DNA from: Lachnoanaerobaculum orale
GTDB taxonomy: Bacteria; Bacillota; Clostridia; Lachnospirales; Lachnospiraceae
Assembly (NCBI RefSeq): GCF_003862485.1
Contig: NZ_RRCM01000001.1
Location: forward strand, 1,233,365-1,297,364
DNA length: 64,000 bases
Direction of reading: 5' to 3'
Below, piece after piece: positions 36,974 to 44,964 of the stretch. Made by a program: the position numbers and the translations under genes. The stretch's first letter is position 1. Each line of letters opens with the position of its first letter. The notes beneath the pieces were generated by a model, which made no database searches, was not told where the DNA came from, and saw only the letters and a program-made list of their open reading frames with translations.

Positions 36974-36993
36974 ATTATTATTTTATTTCTTTA

Positions 36994-37022
36994 ATCTTAA
37001 AACTTTTTGTAAGAAAAGTCAA
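36994..37022 (-). promoter_or_regulatory. Promoter of the FMN riboswitch-ribU transcript
   Basis: Minus-strand TTGACT (37017-37022) and TAAGAT (36994-36999) with a 17-bp spacer, about 20 bases before the aptamer. Confidence 0.75.
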
Positions 37023-37058
37023 TATGAAAATAGTTTTTCACAGCTTGATTTTGTGAAT

Positions 37059-38168
37059 TTACGCTTTTACAGGCATTCCGTTTACTTCCACATCATCCTC
37101 AATAGGCACAAGCAGATATTTTCTGCCGTCTATCACTCTGGTTTCAAGCTTCTCAATTGAATCCGTATCAGTTTTTACGGTGATACCCGGCGTCTTTACC
37201 TCAAACTTTCTTGTATCGACCACATTGTCTGCGAGTACCTCAATATCCGCATCCGCGCTTTTCTCATATGATTCCACAGCCTCATCGGAGACACCGCTTT
37301 TTGATATAAGTTTTACCATATCGTTTTTGGTAAGTACAAGCGGTTCGGGATTATCTGAATTTTCTGCAATAAGATCAAGCATATTTGAACTCAGAGCCGA
37401 CATCACAGGCATTGTAAGCTCATCTCTTAAAACGTCATACAATACGGCTTCAAAGGTCTCTTTTTGCATCACTGACGACATCGGAGGGTTTACACCTATA
37501 ATCTCGTTTATAAAACTCTCATTCAGAGCATCGTTTTTCTTGCTGAAGTATAGTGCAGCATGTATATCTGTAGTTCTGTCCGTAAATGCAGGGAATAAAA
37601 ATCCGTGCATAGGCATACCTACTATCCAATCTCTGATTCTGTTTGCAATTACACCCTCATTTGCAAAGTAGCTGAGTGCCGGCTTTGACAATGTAACAGG
37701 GCAGATACTGCAAAGCAGACCGTGATAAACTTCATTTGAAGCATCATCCATTTCTAGCCTATCACTTGACTTACCCGGTATGTCATACATCATATCTACA
37801 AGTATAATGTAGTAGTTTTCAGCATACTCATATGCGTCAATAACTTTTCTGAAAAATTCATCCAAAATCAACTCATCGTCAAGTCTGCTCTCTCTAAGTT
37901 TCATAAGAAATGCATGCGGAGTATCTTCACCTTCCTCACCAATAGAAAAATCCAAAGTCAGCAAAGATTTTCCAACAGCACCTGATAGAGTTTTTCTGAA
38001 AATCTCTTCATATTTGAAGGCGTCTTCCTCAGGCAGTGAGTAAAAAGCATCCTTTGTCATAAATTTTATATTTTTTTCAGCATCAACATAGCATCCTGCA
38101 TACTTTGTAATAACATTTGTATCCTTATTAAACTGCTTTTTTATCTCATTTATCTCTTCTCTAATCAT
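37059..38168 (-). CDS. DUF4317-family protein (unknown function)
   Basis: 369 residues, cytosolic. It begins MIREEINEIKKQF and has ITKYAGCYVDAEKN near residue 25, then a long mixed domain with CSICPVTLSKPALSYF, WIVGMPMHGFLFPAFTDR and GVNPPMSSVMQKETFEAVL. This set of motifs matches DUF4317, common in Lachnospiraceae and of unknown role. The start is ATG 38168, 11 bases after GGAGG inside the trmD end; it overlaps the trmD stop. The gene sits where rplS is commonly found after trmD. Confidence 0.85.
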   Translation of the reverse strand: MIREEINEIKKQFNKDTNVITKYAGCYVDAEKNIKFMTKDAFYSLPEEDAFKYEEIFRKTLSGAVGKSLLTLDFSIGEEGEDTPHAFLMKLRESRLDDELILDEFFRKVIDAYEYAENYYIILVDMMYDIPGKSSDRLEMDDASNEVYHGLLCSICPVTLSKPALSYFANEGVIANRIRDWIVGMPMHGFLFPAFTDRTTDIHAALYFSKKNDALNESFINEIIGVNPPMSSVMQKETFEAVLYDVLRDELTMPVMSALSSNMLDLIAENSDNPEPLVLTKNDMVKLISKSGVSDEAVESYEKSADADIEVLADNVVDTRKFEVKTPGITVKTDTDSIEKLETRVIDGRKYLLVPIEDDVEVNGMPVKA

Positions 38169-38910
38169 TACATTCACCGCCTTCCTTTTTTAACTCATCC
38201 AGATACTCCAAATCTTTTTTTGAAAGATCGGCATTTTTTAATAAATCCGGTCTGTTAAGATAAGTCCTCTTTATAGACTCTTTTCTGCGCCATTCTTCTA
38301 TATTTTTATGATGCCCTGAAAGAAGCATATCAGGCACCCTAAGTCCTTCATATTCTACAGGTCTTGTATACTGCGGATATTCAAGCAAATTGTCTTCAAA
38401 CGATTCAAAATCCGCACTTTCATTATTGGTAAGCACGCCGTCCACCATCCTTGCAATGGCATCCATCATTACAAGAGCCGGAAGCTCACCTCCTGTAAGT
38501 ACATAATCACCTATGGAGTAACACTGCGCGTTTGTAAGTTCAAGTGCTCTCTCGTCAACACCCTCATAATGACCGCAAAGAAATACTATCTCATCAAGCT
38601 TTGCAAGTTCTTTGGCATCATTTTGATTAAATACCTTGCCCTGTGGTGAAAGATATATAAGCTTCGCTCGCTTACCAAGCCTGTCACATATACTTTCATA
38701 GGCTTTATGTATAGGTTCCGCCTGCATTACCATGCCTGCACCGCCTCCGTAAGGATAATCATCCACTCTTCTATGTTTATCAAGTGTATAATCACGAATA
38801 TTTATAGCTTCCATTGATAATAAATCGTTTTTTATGGCTCTGCCGACTATACTTGTGTTCATACACATTTCTATCATTTCAGGAAATAATGTTAAACAAA
38901 AAAACTTCAT
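38161..38910 (-). CDS. trmD: tRNA (guanine-N1)-methyltransferase
   Basis: 249 residues. It methylates G37 of tRNAs with SAM, preventing frameshifting. The SPOUT-fold knot region includes FLCGHYEGVDERALEL and SIGDYVLTGGELPALVMMDA; the N-terminus has LTLFPEMIE and DDYPYGGGAGMVMQ. It begins two bases after the rimM stop. Confidence 0.97.
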   Translation of the reverse strand: MKFFCLTLFPEMIEMCMNTSIVGRAIKNDLLSMEAINIRDYTLDKHRRVDDYPYGGGAGMVMQAEPIHKAYESICDRLGKRAKLIYLSPQGKVFNQNDAKELAKLDEIVFLCGHYEGVDERALELTNAQCYSIGDYVLTGGELPALVMMDAIARMVDGVLTNNESADFESFEDNLLEYPQYTRPVEYEGLRVPDMLLSGHHKNIEEWRRKESIKRTYLNRPDLLKNADLSKKDLEYLDELKKEGGECND

Positions 38911-38912
38911 AT

Positions 38913-39422
38913 CTATAAATCCAAAAGTCCGTCCAAAACATGGACTTTAATTTTTCCCTCGTCAAGGTTTACATCCAGTATACATTGTCTGATATATGGG
39001 AAAAGTACTTTCTTTTCACCCATATCAACTTCCATTACATGGTTTGCACCTGTAGGGAAAACATCTGTAACCTTTCCTATCTGAGTATTGTTTTCATCTA
39101 TCACATCAAGCCCTATAAGATCCGCAATATAGTTTTCATTCTTTTTTAGCGGTGTGGCATTCTCTCTGTCAACAAAAAGGTCTACATTTCTTAAAGCCTG
39201 TATTGCTTCAGGATTATCAAACTGCTTGAATTTTACAAGTGCCATATTCTTTTGAAATCTGACACTTTCAATATCAAGTACTGTCTCAACTCCCTTGATA
39301 TTTGCATATACCTTTTTTATCTTTTTTAATCTGTTTGAGTCATCGGATGTAGGATAAACCTTCGCCTCACCCTTTATTCCGTGAGAACTTGTAATGACTC
39401 CCACTCTAAATCTATCTGTCAT
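38913..39422 (-). CDS. rimM: 16S rRNA processing protein RimM
   Basis: 169 residues from ATG 39422. It helps maturation of the 30S head and binds ribosomal protein S19. N-terminal RVGVITSSHGIKGEAKVYP is the RimM signature and the C-terminal PRC-barrel contains IGKVTDVFPTGANHVMEV and LFPYIRQCILDV. An in-frame TTG five codons upstream was not chosen because GAGAG sits correctly for the ATG. Confidence 0.95.
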   Translation of the reverse strand: MTDRFRVGVITSSHGIKGEAKVYPTSDDSNRLKKIKKVYANIKGVETVLDIESVRFQKNMALVKFKQFDNPEAIQALRNVDLFVDRENATPLKKNENYIADLIGLDVIDENNTQIGKVTDVFPTGANHVMEVDMGEKKVLFPYIRQCILDVNLDEGKIKVHVLDGLLDL

Positions 39423-39467
39423 TTTATTCACTCTCAAAATTATTTAATAAGCCTTTAGATAACAATA

Positions 39468-39491
39468 AAGCCACTACATATGTAGCAGCTT
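39468..39491 (-). promoter_or_regulatory. Stem-loop between khpA and rimM
   Basis: On the minus strand AAGCTGCTAC pairs with GTAGTGGCTT (10 bp, two G-U pairs, four-base loop) in the 59-bp gap between khpA and rimM. The following TATTGTTAT is a poor T-run, so it may be a partial terminator or a processing/stability element. Confidence 0.5.
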
Positions 39492-39496
39492 GCTTG

Positions 39497-39724
39497 TTAT
39501 TTTATCTCTAATACTACTTTCTTTTCAGCCCTTATGGATGCTGACTTTATTATGGAACGTATAGCCTTGGCTATCTTTCCTGACTTACCTATAACCTTGC
39601 CCATATCAGCCTCGGCTACAGACAGTGTACAAACAGTAGTATCACCGTCAATTGTCTCTTCAACCTTTACTGAAGCCGGGTCGTCAACCAAAGCTTTTGC
39701 TATAACTTCAATGACTTCTTTCAT
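39497..39724 (-). CDS. khpA: KH-domain RNA-binding protein KhpA
   Basis: 75 residues forming one KH domain with the conserved GKVIGKSGKIAKAIRSIIKSA loop region. KhpA pairs with KhpB (Jag/EloR) in many Firmicutes and binds RNA, affecting cell elongation. It lies between rpsP and rimM, the normal place. Confidence 0.95.
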   Translation of the reverse strand: MKEVIEVIAKALVDDPASVKVEETIDGDTTVCTLSVAEADMGKVIGKSGKIAKAIRSIIKSASIRAEKKVVLEIK

Positions 39725-39736
39725 ATTCAGTCCTTA

Positions 39737-39979
39737 TTATAATAAACCGGCACTCTTTAAAAGCTTAGCAACTCTGTCTGTAGGCTGTGCACCGTTTGAA
39801 AGCCACTTCTTTGTGCTCTCCTCGTCAAATTTGATTACGCTTGGATCAACTGTAGGATCGTATGTACCTACCTCAGCGATAAATCTACCGTCTCTTGGTG
39901 AACGAGCGTCAGCAACTACTACTCTGTAGAAAGGTGCCTTCTTCTGTCCCATTCTCTTTAATCTCATCTTAACTGCCAT
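39737..39979 (-). CDS. rpsP: 30S ribosomal protein S16
   Basis: 80 residues. The sequence [38 protein letters not shown] is diagnostic. The ATG follows AGGAGG. It is downstream of ffh in the standard ylxM-ffh-rpsP order. Confidence 0.98.
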   Translation of the reverse strand: MAVKMRLKRMGQKKAPFYRVVVADARSPRDGRFIAEVGTYDPTVDPSVIKFDEESTKKWLSNGAQPTDRVAKLLKSAGLL

Positions 39980-40045
39980 TTTATTATCCTCCTAATAGCT
40001 ATAAAAATCTATATATGATCAATTCTAATATTTAGAATAGAATCC

Positions 40046-41401
40046 TTAAAAACCTAACTTCCCGCCGAAAAGACCTCCGAGGGCTCCTCGCTTTTTGTTA
40101 TTCTTCATCATTCCCGGGAACTGCTTCATCATCTTTTTCATCTGTTCAAACTGCTTAACCAGACGATTGACTTCACCGATATTTACTCCTGAACCCTTTG
40201 CAATCCTGTTTTTTCTGGAAGGGTTTAAAAGACTCGGATCAAGTCTTTCTTTTTCAGACATACTCTGTATTATGGCCTTTATCTTTACCATCTGTCCGTC
40301 ATCCACCTGCGGCAGTGAAGCCTTTCCTCCGATTCCCGGTAGCATACTGAGTATACTTGCCATTCCGCCCATCTTTTCAAGCTGTTCAAGCTGGTCTAAA
40401 AAGTCGTTAAAATCAAACTCGGCCTTGGCAATCTTTTGTGAAAGTTTCTTTGCCTTCTCAGAGTCCATATCCATCTCGGCCTTTTCAATAAGCGAAAGTA
40501 TATCACCCATACCGAGAATTCTGCTTGCCATTCTGTCAGGGTAAAACTGCTCCAAATCGGAGAGCTTCTCGCCCATACCTACATAGAGTATCGGCTTACC
40601 TGTAACTGCGCGTACTGAAAGAGCCGCACCGCCTCTGGTGTCACCGTCAAGCTTTGTAAGTATTACTCCGGTGATATCAAGCTTTGCATTGAAAGTCTCG
40701 GCTACATTTACAGCATCCTGACCTGTCATTGCATCCACCACCAAGATGATGTCGTCAACATTTACATTGTCCTTGATTTCAATAAGCTCGTCCATCATAT
40801 CTTCATCTATATGCAGACGTCCGGCGGTATCAAGGAATACAATATTGTGGCGATTCTCTTTAGCATACTCTATAGCCTTTTTTGCAATCTCTACAGGCTT
40901 ATGATTTGTTCCCATCTCAAAGACAGGTACATCCACCTTTTCACCGTTTCTTTTCAACTGCTCTATAGCGGCAGGTCTGTAGATATCACAACCTACAAGC
41001 AGCGGAGAATTGCCTTTTTTCTTTAATTTTGCGGCAAGCTTTGCGGTAGTGGTTGTTTTACCTGCACCTTGAAGACCTGCCATCATGATAACGGTTATAT
41101 CACTTGAAGGTTTTATCTTAAGTTCTGTAGTCTCACTTCCCATCAGTGAAACCATCTCATCGTTAACAATCTTTATAACCTGCTGAGCCGGTGTCAGTGA
41201 ATTGAGTACATCGCTACCTGTCGCCTTTTCTTGAATACTCTTTATAAAATCCTTCACTACCTTAAAGCTTACATCAGCCTCAAGCAGCGCAAGTCTTACT
41301 TCCTTAAGTCCGATTCGTACATCGTCCTCACTAAGTCTGCCCTTGCCGCGAAGATTCTTGAAAACATTTTGAAGTTTTTCGGATAAGCTTTCAAAAGCCA
41401 T
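40046..41401 (-). CDS. ffh: Signal recognition particle GTPase Ffh
   Basis: 451 residues. The N domain (about 1-85), the G domain with GLQGAGKTTT, DTAGRLHID and TKLDGDTRGGA, and the methionine-rich M domain (about 300-440, with GMGDILSL, MKKMMKQFPGMM) are all present. It delivers nascent membrane proteins to the translocon with 4.5S RNA. It is 10 bases after ylxM. Confidence 0.98.
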   Translation of the reverse strand: MAFESLSEKLQNVFKNLRGKGRLSEDDVRIGLKEVRLALLEADVSFKVVKDFIKSIQEKATGSDVLNSLTPAQQVIKIVNDEMVSLMGSETTELKIKPSSDITVIMMAGLQGAGKTTTTAKLAAKLKKKGNSPLLVGCDIYRPAAIEQLKRNGEKVDVPVFEMGTNHKPVEIAKKAIEYAKENRHNIVFLDTAGRLHIDEDMMDELIEIKDNVNVDDIILVVDAMTGQDAVNVAETFNAKLDITGVILTKLDGDTRGGAALSVRAVTGKPILYVGMGEKLSDLEQFYPDRMASRILGMGDILSLIEKAEMDMDSEKAKKLSQKIAKAEFDFNDFLDQLEQLEKMGGMASILSMLPGIGGKASLPQVDDGQMVKIKAIIQSMSEKERLDPSLLNPSRKNRIAKGSGVNIGEVNRLVKQFEQMKKMMKQFPGMMKNNKKRGALGGLFGGKLGF

Positions 41402-41411
41402 TTAAAACCTC

Positions 41412-41768
41412 CTATACATCCAGTATCTTGGACGAAAGCTCATCAATCTTTGCAACAAGTCCCTCATCCTTTGTGTCCTGATATATCTTAACAATCTTTT
41501 GTATCTCTTTTACATAAGATTTTGTTTCATCAAACTTTCTTATCAATCCAAGCTTTTCTTCATAAGACACCAGAGCCTTATTGCATCTCTTTATAAGATC
41601 GCTGACCCCCTGCCTGCTTATGCCTTCATTCTCGGCAATCTCACTCAGTGATAAGTCATTAAACACCACATCCTCATAAATCCTTTGCTGATGCTGCGTT
41701 AAAAGCTTGCCGTAAAAGTCATATAAAGTACCTTGATTGATATATTTTTCAATATCGTTATTTTCCAT
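41412..41768 (-). CDS. ylxM: YlxM-family HTH protein, SRP operon
   Basis: 118 residues from ATG 41768. The helix-turn-helix core is FNDLSLSEIAENEGISRQGVSDLIKRC, followed by a charged helical tail; this is the YlxM/p13 sigma-factor-like family that sits upstream of ffh. An ATG seven codons further upstream exists (41789) but falls inside the promoter. Neither ATG has a ribosome-binding site. The promoter TTGACA-17-TATACT ends eight bases before ATG 41768, so the mRNA probably starts at or within a few bases of the start codon. Confidence 0.9.
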   Translation of the reverse strand: MENNDIEKYINQGTLYDFYGKLLTQHQQRIYEDVVFNDLSLSEIAENEGISRQGVSDLIKRCNKALVSYEEKLGLIRKFDETKSYVKEIQKIVKIYQDTKDEGLVAKIDELSSKILDV

Positions 41769-41776
41769 ACTGTGAG

Positions 41777-41805
41777 AGTATAACAGCATAAAAAGAAGCT
41801 GTCAA
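41777..41805 (-). promoter_or_regulatory. Strong promoter of ylxM-ffh, placed directly before the start codon
   Basis: Minus-strand consensus TTGACA (41800-41805) and TATACT (41777-41782) with a 17-bp spacer. The -10 box ends eight bases from ATG 41768. The -35 box lies within the right arm of the terminator hairpin at 41796-41825. Confidence 0.85.
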
Positions 41806-41825
41806 GTGTTTTTACTTGACAGCTT
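41796..41825 (-). terminator. Terminator of the island's 142-residue gene, overlapping the ylxM promoter
   Basis: A perfect 12-bp stem (41796-41807 with 41814-41825, six-base loop); on the minus strand it is followed by CTTTTT. It ends the transcript from the accessory island, and its second arm carries the ylxM -35 box. Confidence 0.85.
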
Positions 41826-41842
41826 GGAAAAGTTGGAACAAA

Positions 41843-42271
41843 TTATTGATCCGGATCATTTATTTTAAGTTCTTTCCAAAGTTCTTCTATAGGACGTGTG
41901 GACAAAGTACCTGCTTCTTTTTGCGACTCGTACTCTTCAAATATTTGGGTGTCATATTCATATTTATCGAACTTTACACTTACATTATCTCCATCAAGTA
42001 TATAGTCTACAAAAATATACATATCATCCCATCTGTCACTGTCCCATATTTCTTTATCTTTTCTGCCCAAATACAGAGCTTCAAACTCATCTGCCTGATC
42101 AAATGGAACAAGCCATCCTGCTAAATCACATACTTCAATATCTTCAAGGTCTAAATCTCTTCCTTCACCTGTTTCAGAAAAGAAAACTCCTCCAAGTCTT
42201 TTCGCCTCCTCTTCTATAATAGCAAAGTATTTTTCAAATTTAGCCCCTTCATTTGTTCGCAGTCCTCTCAT
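41843..42271 (-). CDS. Hypothetical acidic cytosolic protein
   Basis: 142 residues, not recognised. Very acidic (many Asp/Glu), with a GRDLDLEDIEVCDLAGWLVPF stretch, a DRWDDMYIFVDYIL strand-rich middle and no signal peptide or membrane helix. The ATG is preceded by GAGGAAG. It follows the NADAR-like gene by 50 bases and ends at its own terminator. Small acidic proteins next to toxin-antitoxin genes are sometimes immunity or anti-toxin factors, but no motif here supports that firmly. Confidence 0.6.
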   Translation of the reverse strand: MRGLRTNEGAKFEKYFAIIEEEAKRLGGVFFSETGEGRDLDLEDIEVCDLAGWLVPFDQADEFEALYLGRKDKEIWDSDRWDDMYIFVDYILDGDNVSVKFDKYEYDTQIFEEYESQKEAGTLSTRPIEELWKELKINDPDQ

Positions 42272-42321
42272 AAGCTACTTCCTCATACAAATTTATAATA
42301 TTTTAACAGTACTACTATCCC

Positions 42322-42969
42322 TTAACTCTCTACCCTATACACCTCACTTAAGAAAACTTTTTCATCCGAAATGCATTTATCCAATATACCTGCTTTTTTT
42401 AATCCGACTGCAATTGCAACAGATCTGGCCTGGCAGTTGATGGATTTTTTCGGATTGAACTCAATATCTGTAAATGCCTCATACATATCAAGTTCTTCCA
42501 AATATTCCTTATTTTTGGCTAAGGCATTTATATAAATCCAATTGTAGAAAAAATCCTTAGGTTCACTTTTAAATTCTTTTCCGAACAAATTGAAGCCTAT
42601 CACTTTTCCACTTTCTCGCAGGCGGCTATCTTTCTTTGCCTCCCACGGTTTTACATCATATAAATCTGTATACGGTCCGCCATGTTCAAACACTTTGCTT
42701 CCTTGAAAGACACATTCAAGTTTATATTTACTCCCGTTTATACAGGTCAACAGGTTAAAGGCGCTTAGGTTTATTCCAAGATTATTATCTCCCTTTGTTG
42801 AAATCTCTAAAACATTACCTCCACCTTGTTCTTTATATGAATTGTGAAGTGAGTTAATTGATTTTTTCTTTTGAATTTCAGAAAATCCTGCAAAATACTC
42901 AAATTCAATTAATCTTTCCGTATAAAAAGGATACTTATCCTTTGAAATAAATATGGGTCTTTTTGCCAT
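42322..42969 (-). CDS. Probable NADAR (DarT1-associated) antitoxin-like protein
   Basis: 215 residues. The pattern MAKRPIFIS....PF, then FAGFSEIQKKKSINSLH, LEISTKG, LGINLSAFNL, ECVFQGSKVFEHGGPY, then TDIEFNPKKSINCQARS resembles, as I recall the family, the NADAR proteins paired with DarT1 DNA ADP-ribosyltransferases. Such NADAR enzymes remove ADP-ribose from guanine bases in DNA. The GSKVF and NCQAR blocks are likely active-site regions. The ATG follows AAGGGGGAA. No DarT1-like toxin is encoded next to it: the upstream neighbour is a membrane protein and the downstream neighbour a small acidic protein. The family name is from memory and should be confirmed. Confidence 0.6.
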   Translation of the reverse strand: MAKRPIFISKDKYPFYTERLIEFEYFAGFSEIQKKKSINSLHNSYKEQGGGNVLEISTKGDNNLGINLSAFNLLTCINGSKYKLECVFQGSKVFEHGGPYTDLYDVKPWEAKKDSRLRESGKVIGFNLFGKEFKSEPKDFFYNWIYINALAKNKEYLEELDMYEAFTDIEFNPKKSINCQARSVAIAVGLKKAGILDKCISDEKVFLSEVYRVES

Positions 42970-43252
42970 ATATTCCCCCTTTAATTATTATCATATTTTT
43001 TTATATTTAAAAATTCAGTAAATGAATTCGCTCCTATTGTTTAAATATAGAATCAATCAAGCGCCATAATACCACGTGTAGTACTTATAGTACCTTATAA
43101 CAGCTTTGTTTGCTTTAAGTGTATTATTGGACTTATTTGCAAAAAAAATAAAATAGATTTATTCCAATAATGTTAAGTTATAAATACTTACTAAAATATA
43201 TTAAAAACATATATATTCAAATACAAAGAACTTAATTATTAAACATATCTCT

Positions 43253-44869
43253 CTATAATTCATAAAATCTTTTTATATTCTCCAAATGAAGTACTATTTT
43301 ATTTTTTTTAATATCATCTACACTTATTAAACTATAACTAATTCCCTTATTTATAGATTCAAAAACATAAATTAAATTACTATCTATTTCTTCTTTTGAA
43401 TAATAATCTTCTTTATTTAATTCTTCTACTTTATTAAAAAAACTCTGTATTTCTTCTTGTTCTAATCTAAAATATTCACTATAAAAAAACATGTTATCAA
43501 CATAATCCAATAGTGTTTTTTTTCCTTCACATGTTTTAAGTATGTTCACAATTATATTGTTAATTATATCATTATTTTCAGCTGAATATTTAATTATTTC
43601 ACCTATTTCTATATTTATTGGACTAAATCTTTCCTCCATTTCATCTATTCCTTCATTGATTTCATTTACCTCTTCATTATTCTCATTATTCTCATTTTTA
43701 AAATTATTATAATGAAAAGTGTAATATCTTTCGAAAGCCTCCTTTTTTTCTTTAGAAAAATATATTTTATAAACAATAAACTTGTACAAATCTCTGAATA
43801 TTGCTATATTCTTGTTTTTAATATACAGTAACTTTTTATTACGATATTTATTATATTCATTTTCAATTATCTTGTTATTTAAATAGAGTAATATTTTTTT
43901 GTATTTTCTTAAATATGCTTTAATAATAAATTTAGATTTTAAAATTTTACTATGAAATTTTATCTTTTCATTTTTGTTACACTTCATATAATCATTATTT
44001 GAGCACAAAAAATTTCCGCCTATATTATTAAAAATATATAATTTATGGTTATTCTCTTTCGTGTTAATATATGCATATGAAAGCTTTGTTTTGCAATAAT
44101 AACTTGAAAATATCACTTTATATACGTAGTAATGAAATATAGTTATTATAATAAAAAAGATGAACACTAATTCTAAAGTAGAAATGAAATTCATTTTTCC
44201 GCTATTTTTCAGAATGTAAACAAAAACAATATAAAACGATAAACTTACCCCACCAAAAAAAACAGATACTATTTTCTTAAACATCATTTTTTTTAAATAA
44301 TAAATTAAAAAAACAAAAATCAATGATAATATAATAGATTTAAAAATAATACTTAATATATTTTTTATATTAATATTACAAAAACTATTTAGAACAAAAT
44401 TTGTACTTACATATAATATATATGTAAATACAAAACATAAAACTATTCCTATAAATTTAGATTTATAAATAAAATCGAAGAATAAATCTGTAATCTTTAT
44501 TGGAATAATTAATAAGGTAAGGCTTGATATAAAAAATGTATTAGCAATAATAATACATATATAAGAAAAATCTATAAAATTTTCCTTATATGAGGAAATA
44601 TACACATTATATAAAATAAAAATCAAACTACATATAATAACGAATATGCTTATTGTAATTAATATTGAACGTGAAAGTATGTTTTTTAGTTTTGTCTCTT
44701 CCTCTTCAAATATATAATAAAAAGGATCTACTTCACTTGATTTTTTTATAATAAAAATCATTGTACCCAATGCACCTAAAATTACAACTATTGATGCTAA
44801 AATACCAAAAAAATAATTAGCTTGTTCTAATGTAATATTTAATCTCTCTGCAGCATTATATCCAATCAT
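43253..44869 (-). CDS. Multi-spanning membrane protein of unknown function (AT-rich)
   Basis: 538 residues. Seven to eight hydrophobic helices fill about residues 18-255 (for example FGILASIVVILGALGTMIFI, ITISIFVIICSLIFILYNVY, LIFVFLIYYL, VFIFFIIITIFHYYVY). A cytoplasmic C-terminal half of about 280 residues follows, rich in Lys, Asn, Ile and Glu, with an acidic Asn/Glu repeat stretch (NENNENNEEVNEINEG). Base composition is far more AT-rich than its neighbours (about a quarter GC), which suggests recent acquisition. I do not recognise a family. The 283 bases downstream (42970-43252) hold nothing I can support. Confidence 0.65.
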   Translation of the reverse strand: MIGYNAAERLNITLEQANYFFGILASIVVILGALGTMIFIIKKSSEVDPFYYIFEEEETKLKNILSRSILITISIFVIICSLIFILYNVYISSYKENFIDFSYICIIIANTFFISSLTLLIIPIKITDLFFDFIYKSKFIGIVLCFVFTYILYVSTNFVLNSFCNINIKNILSIIFKSIILSLIFVFLIYYLKKMMFKKIVSVFFGGVSLSFYIVFVYILKNSGKMNFISTLELVFIFFIIITIFHYYVYKVIFSSYYCKTKLSYAYINTKENNHKLYIFNNIGGNFLCSNNDYMKCNKNEKIKFHSKILKSKFIIKAYLRKYKKILLYLNNKIIENEYNKYRNKKLLYIKNKNIAIFRDLYKFIVYKIYFSKEKKEAFERYYTFHYNNFKNENNENNEEVNEINEGIDEMEERFSPINIEIGEIIKYSAENNDIINNIIVNILKTCEGKKTLLDYVDNMFFYSEYFRLEQEEIQSFFNKVEELNKEDYYSKEEIDSNLIYVFESINKGISYSLISVDDIKKNKIVLHLENIKRFYEL

Positions 44870-44964
44870 TTTTATACCACCATTACCTTTCTATAATTGT
44901 ATTTTGTCACTTTTATAAGTTTTGCCAATTTATTCTTGTAAAATACACAACAGATAAACATATC

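Noticed and set aside
43060..43170. Short minus-strand frame ending in a Tyr-rich segment (YYKYYTWYYGA)
   Set aside because: It has no start codon or ribosome-binding site, is preceded immediately by stops and is only about 30 codons long.
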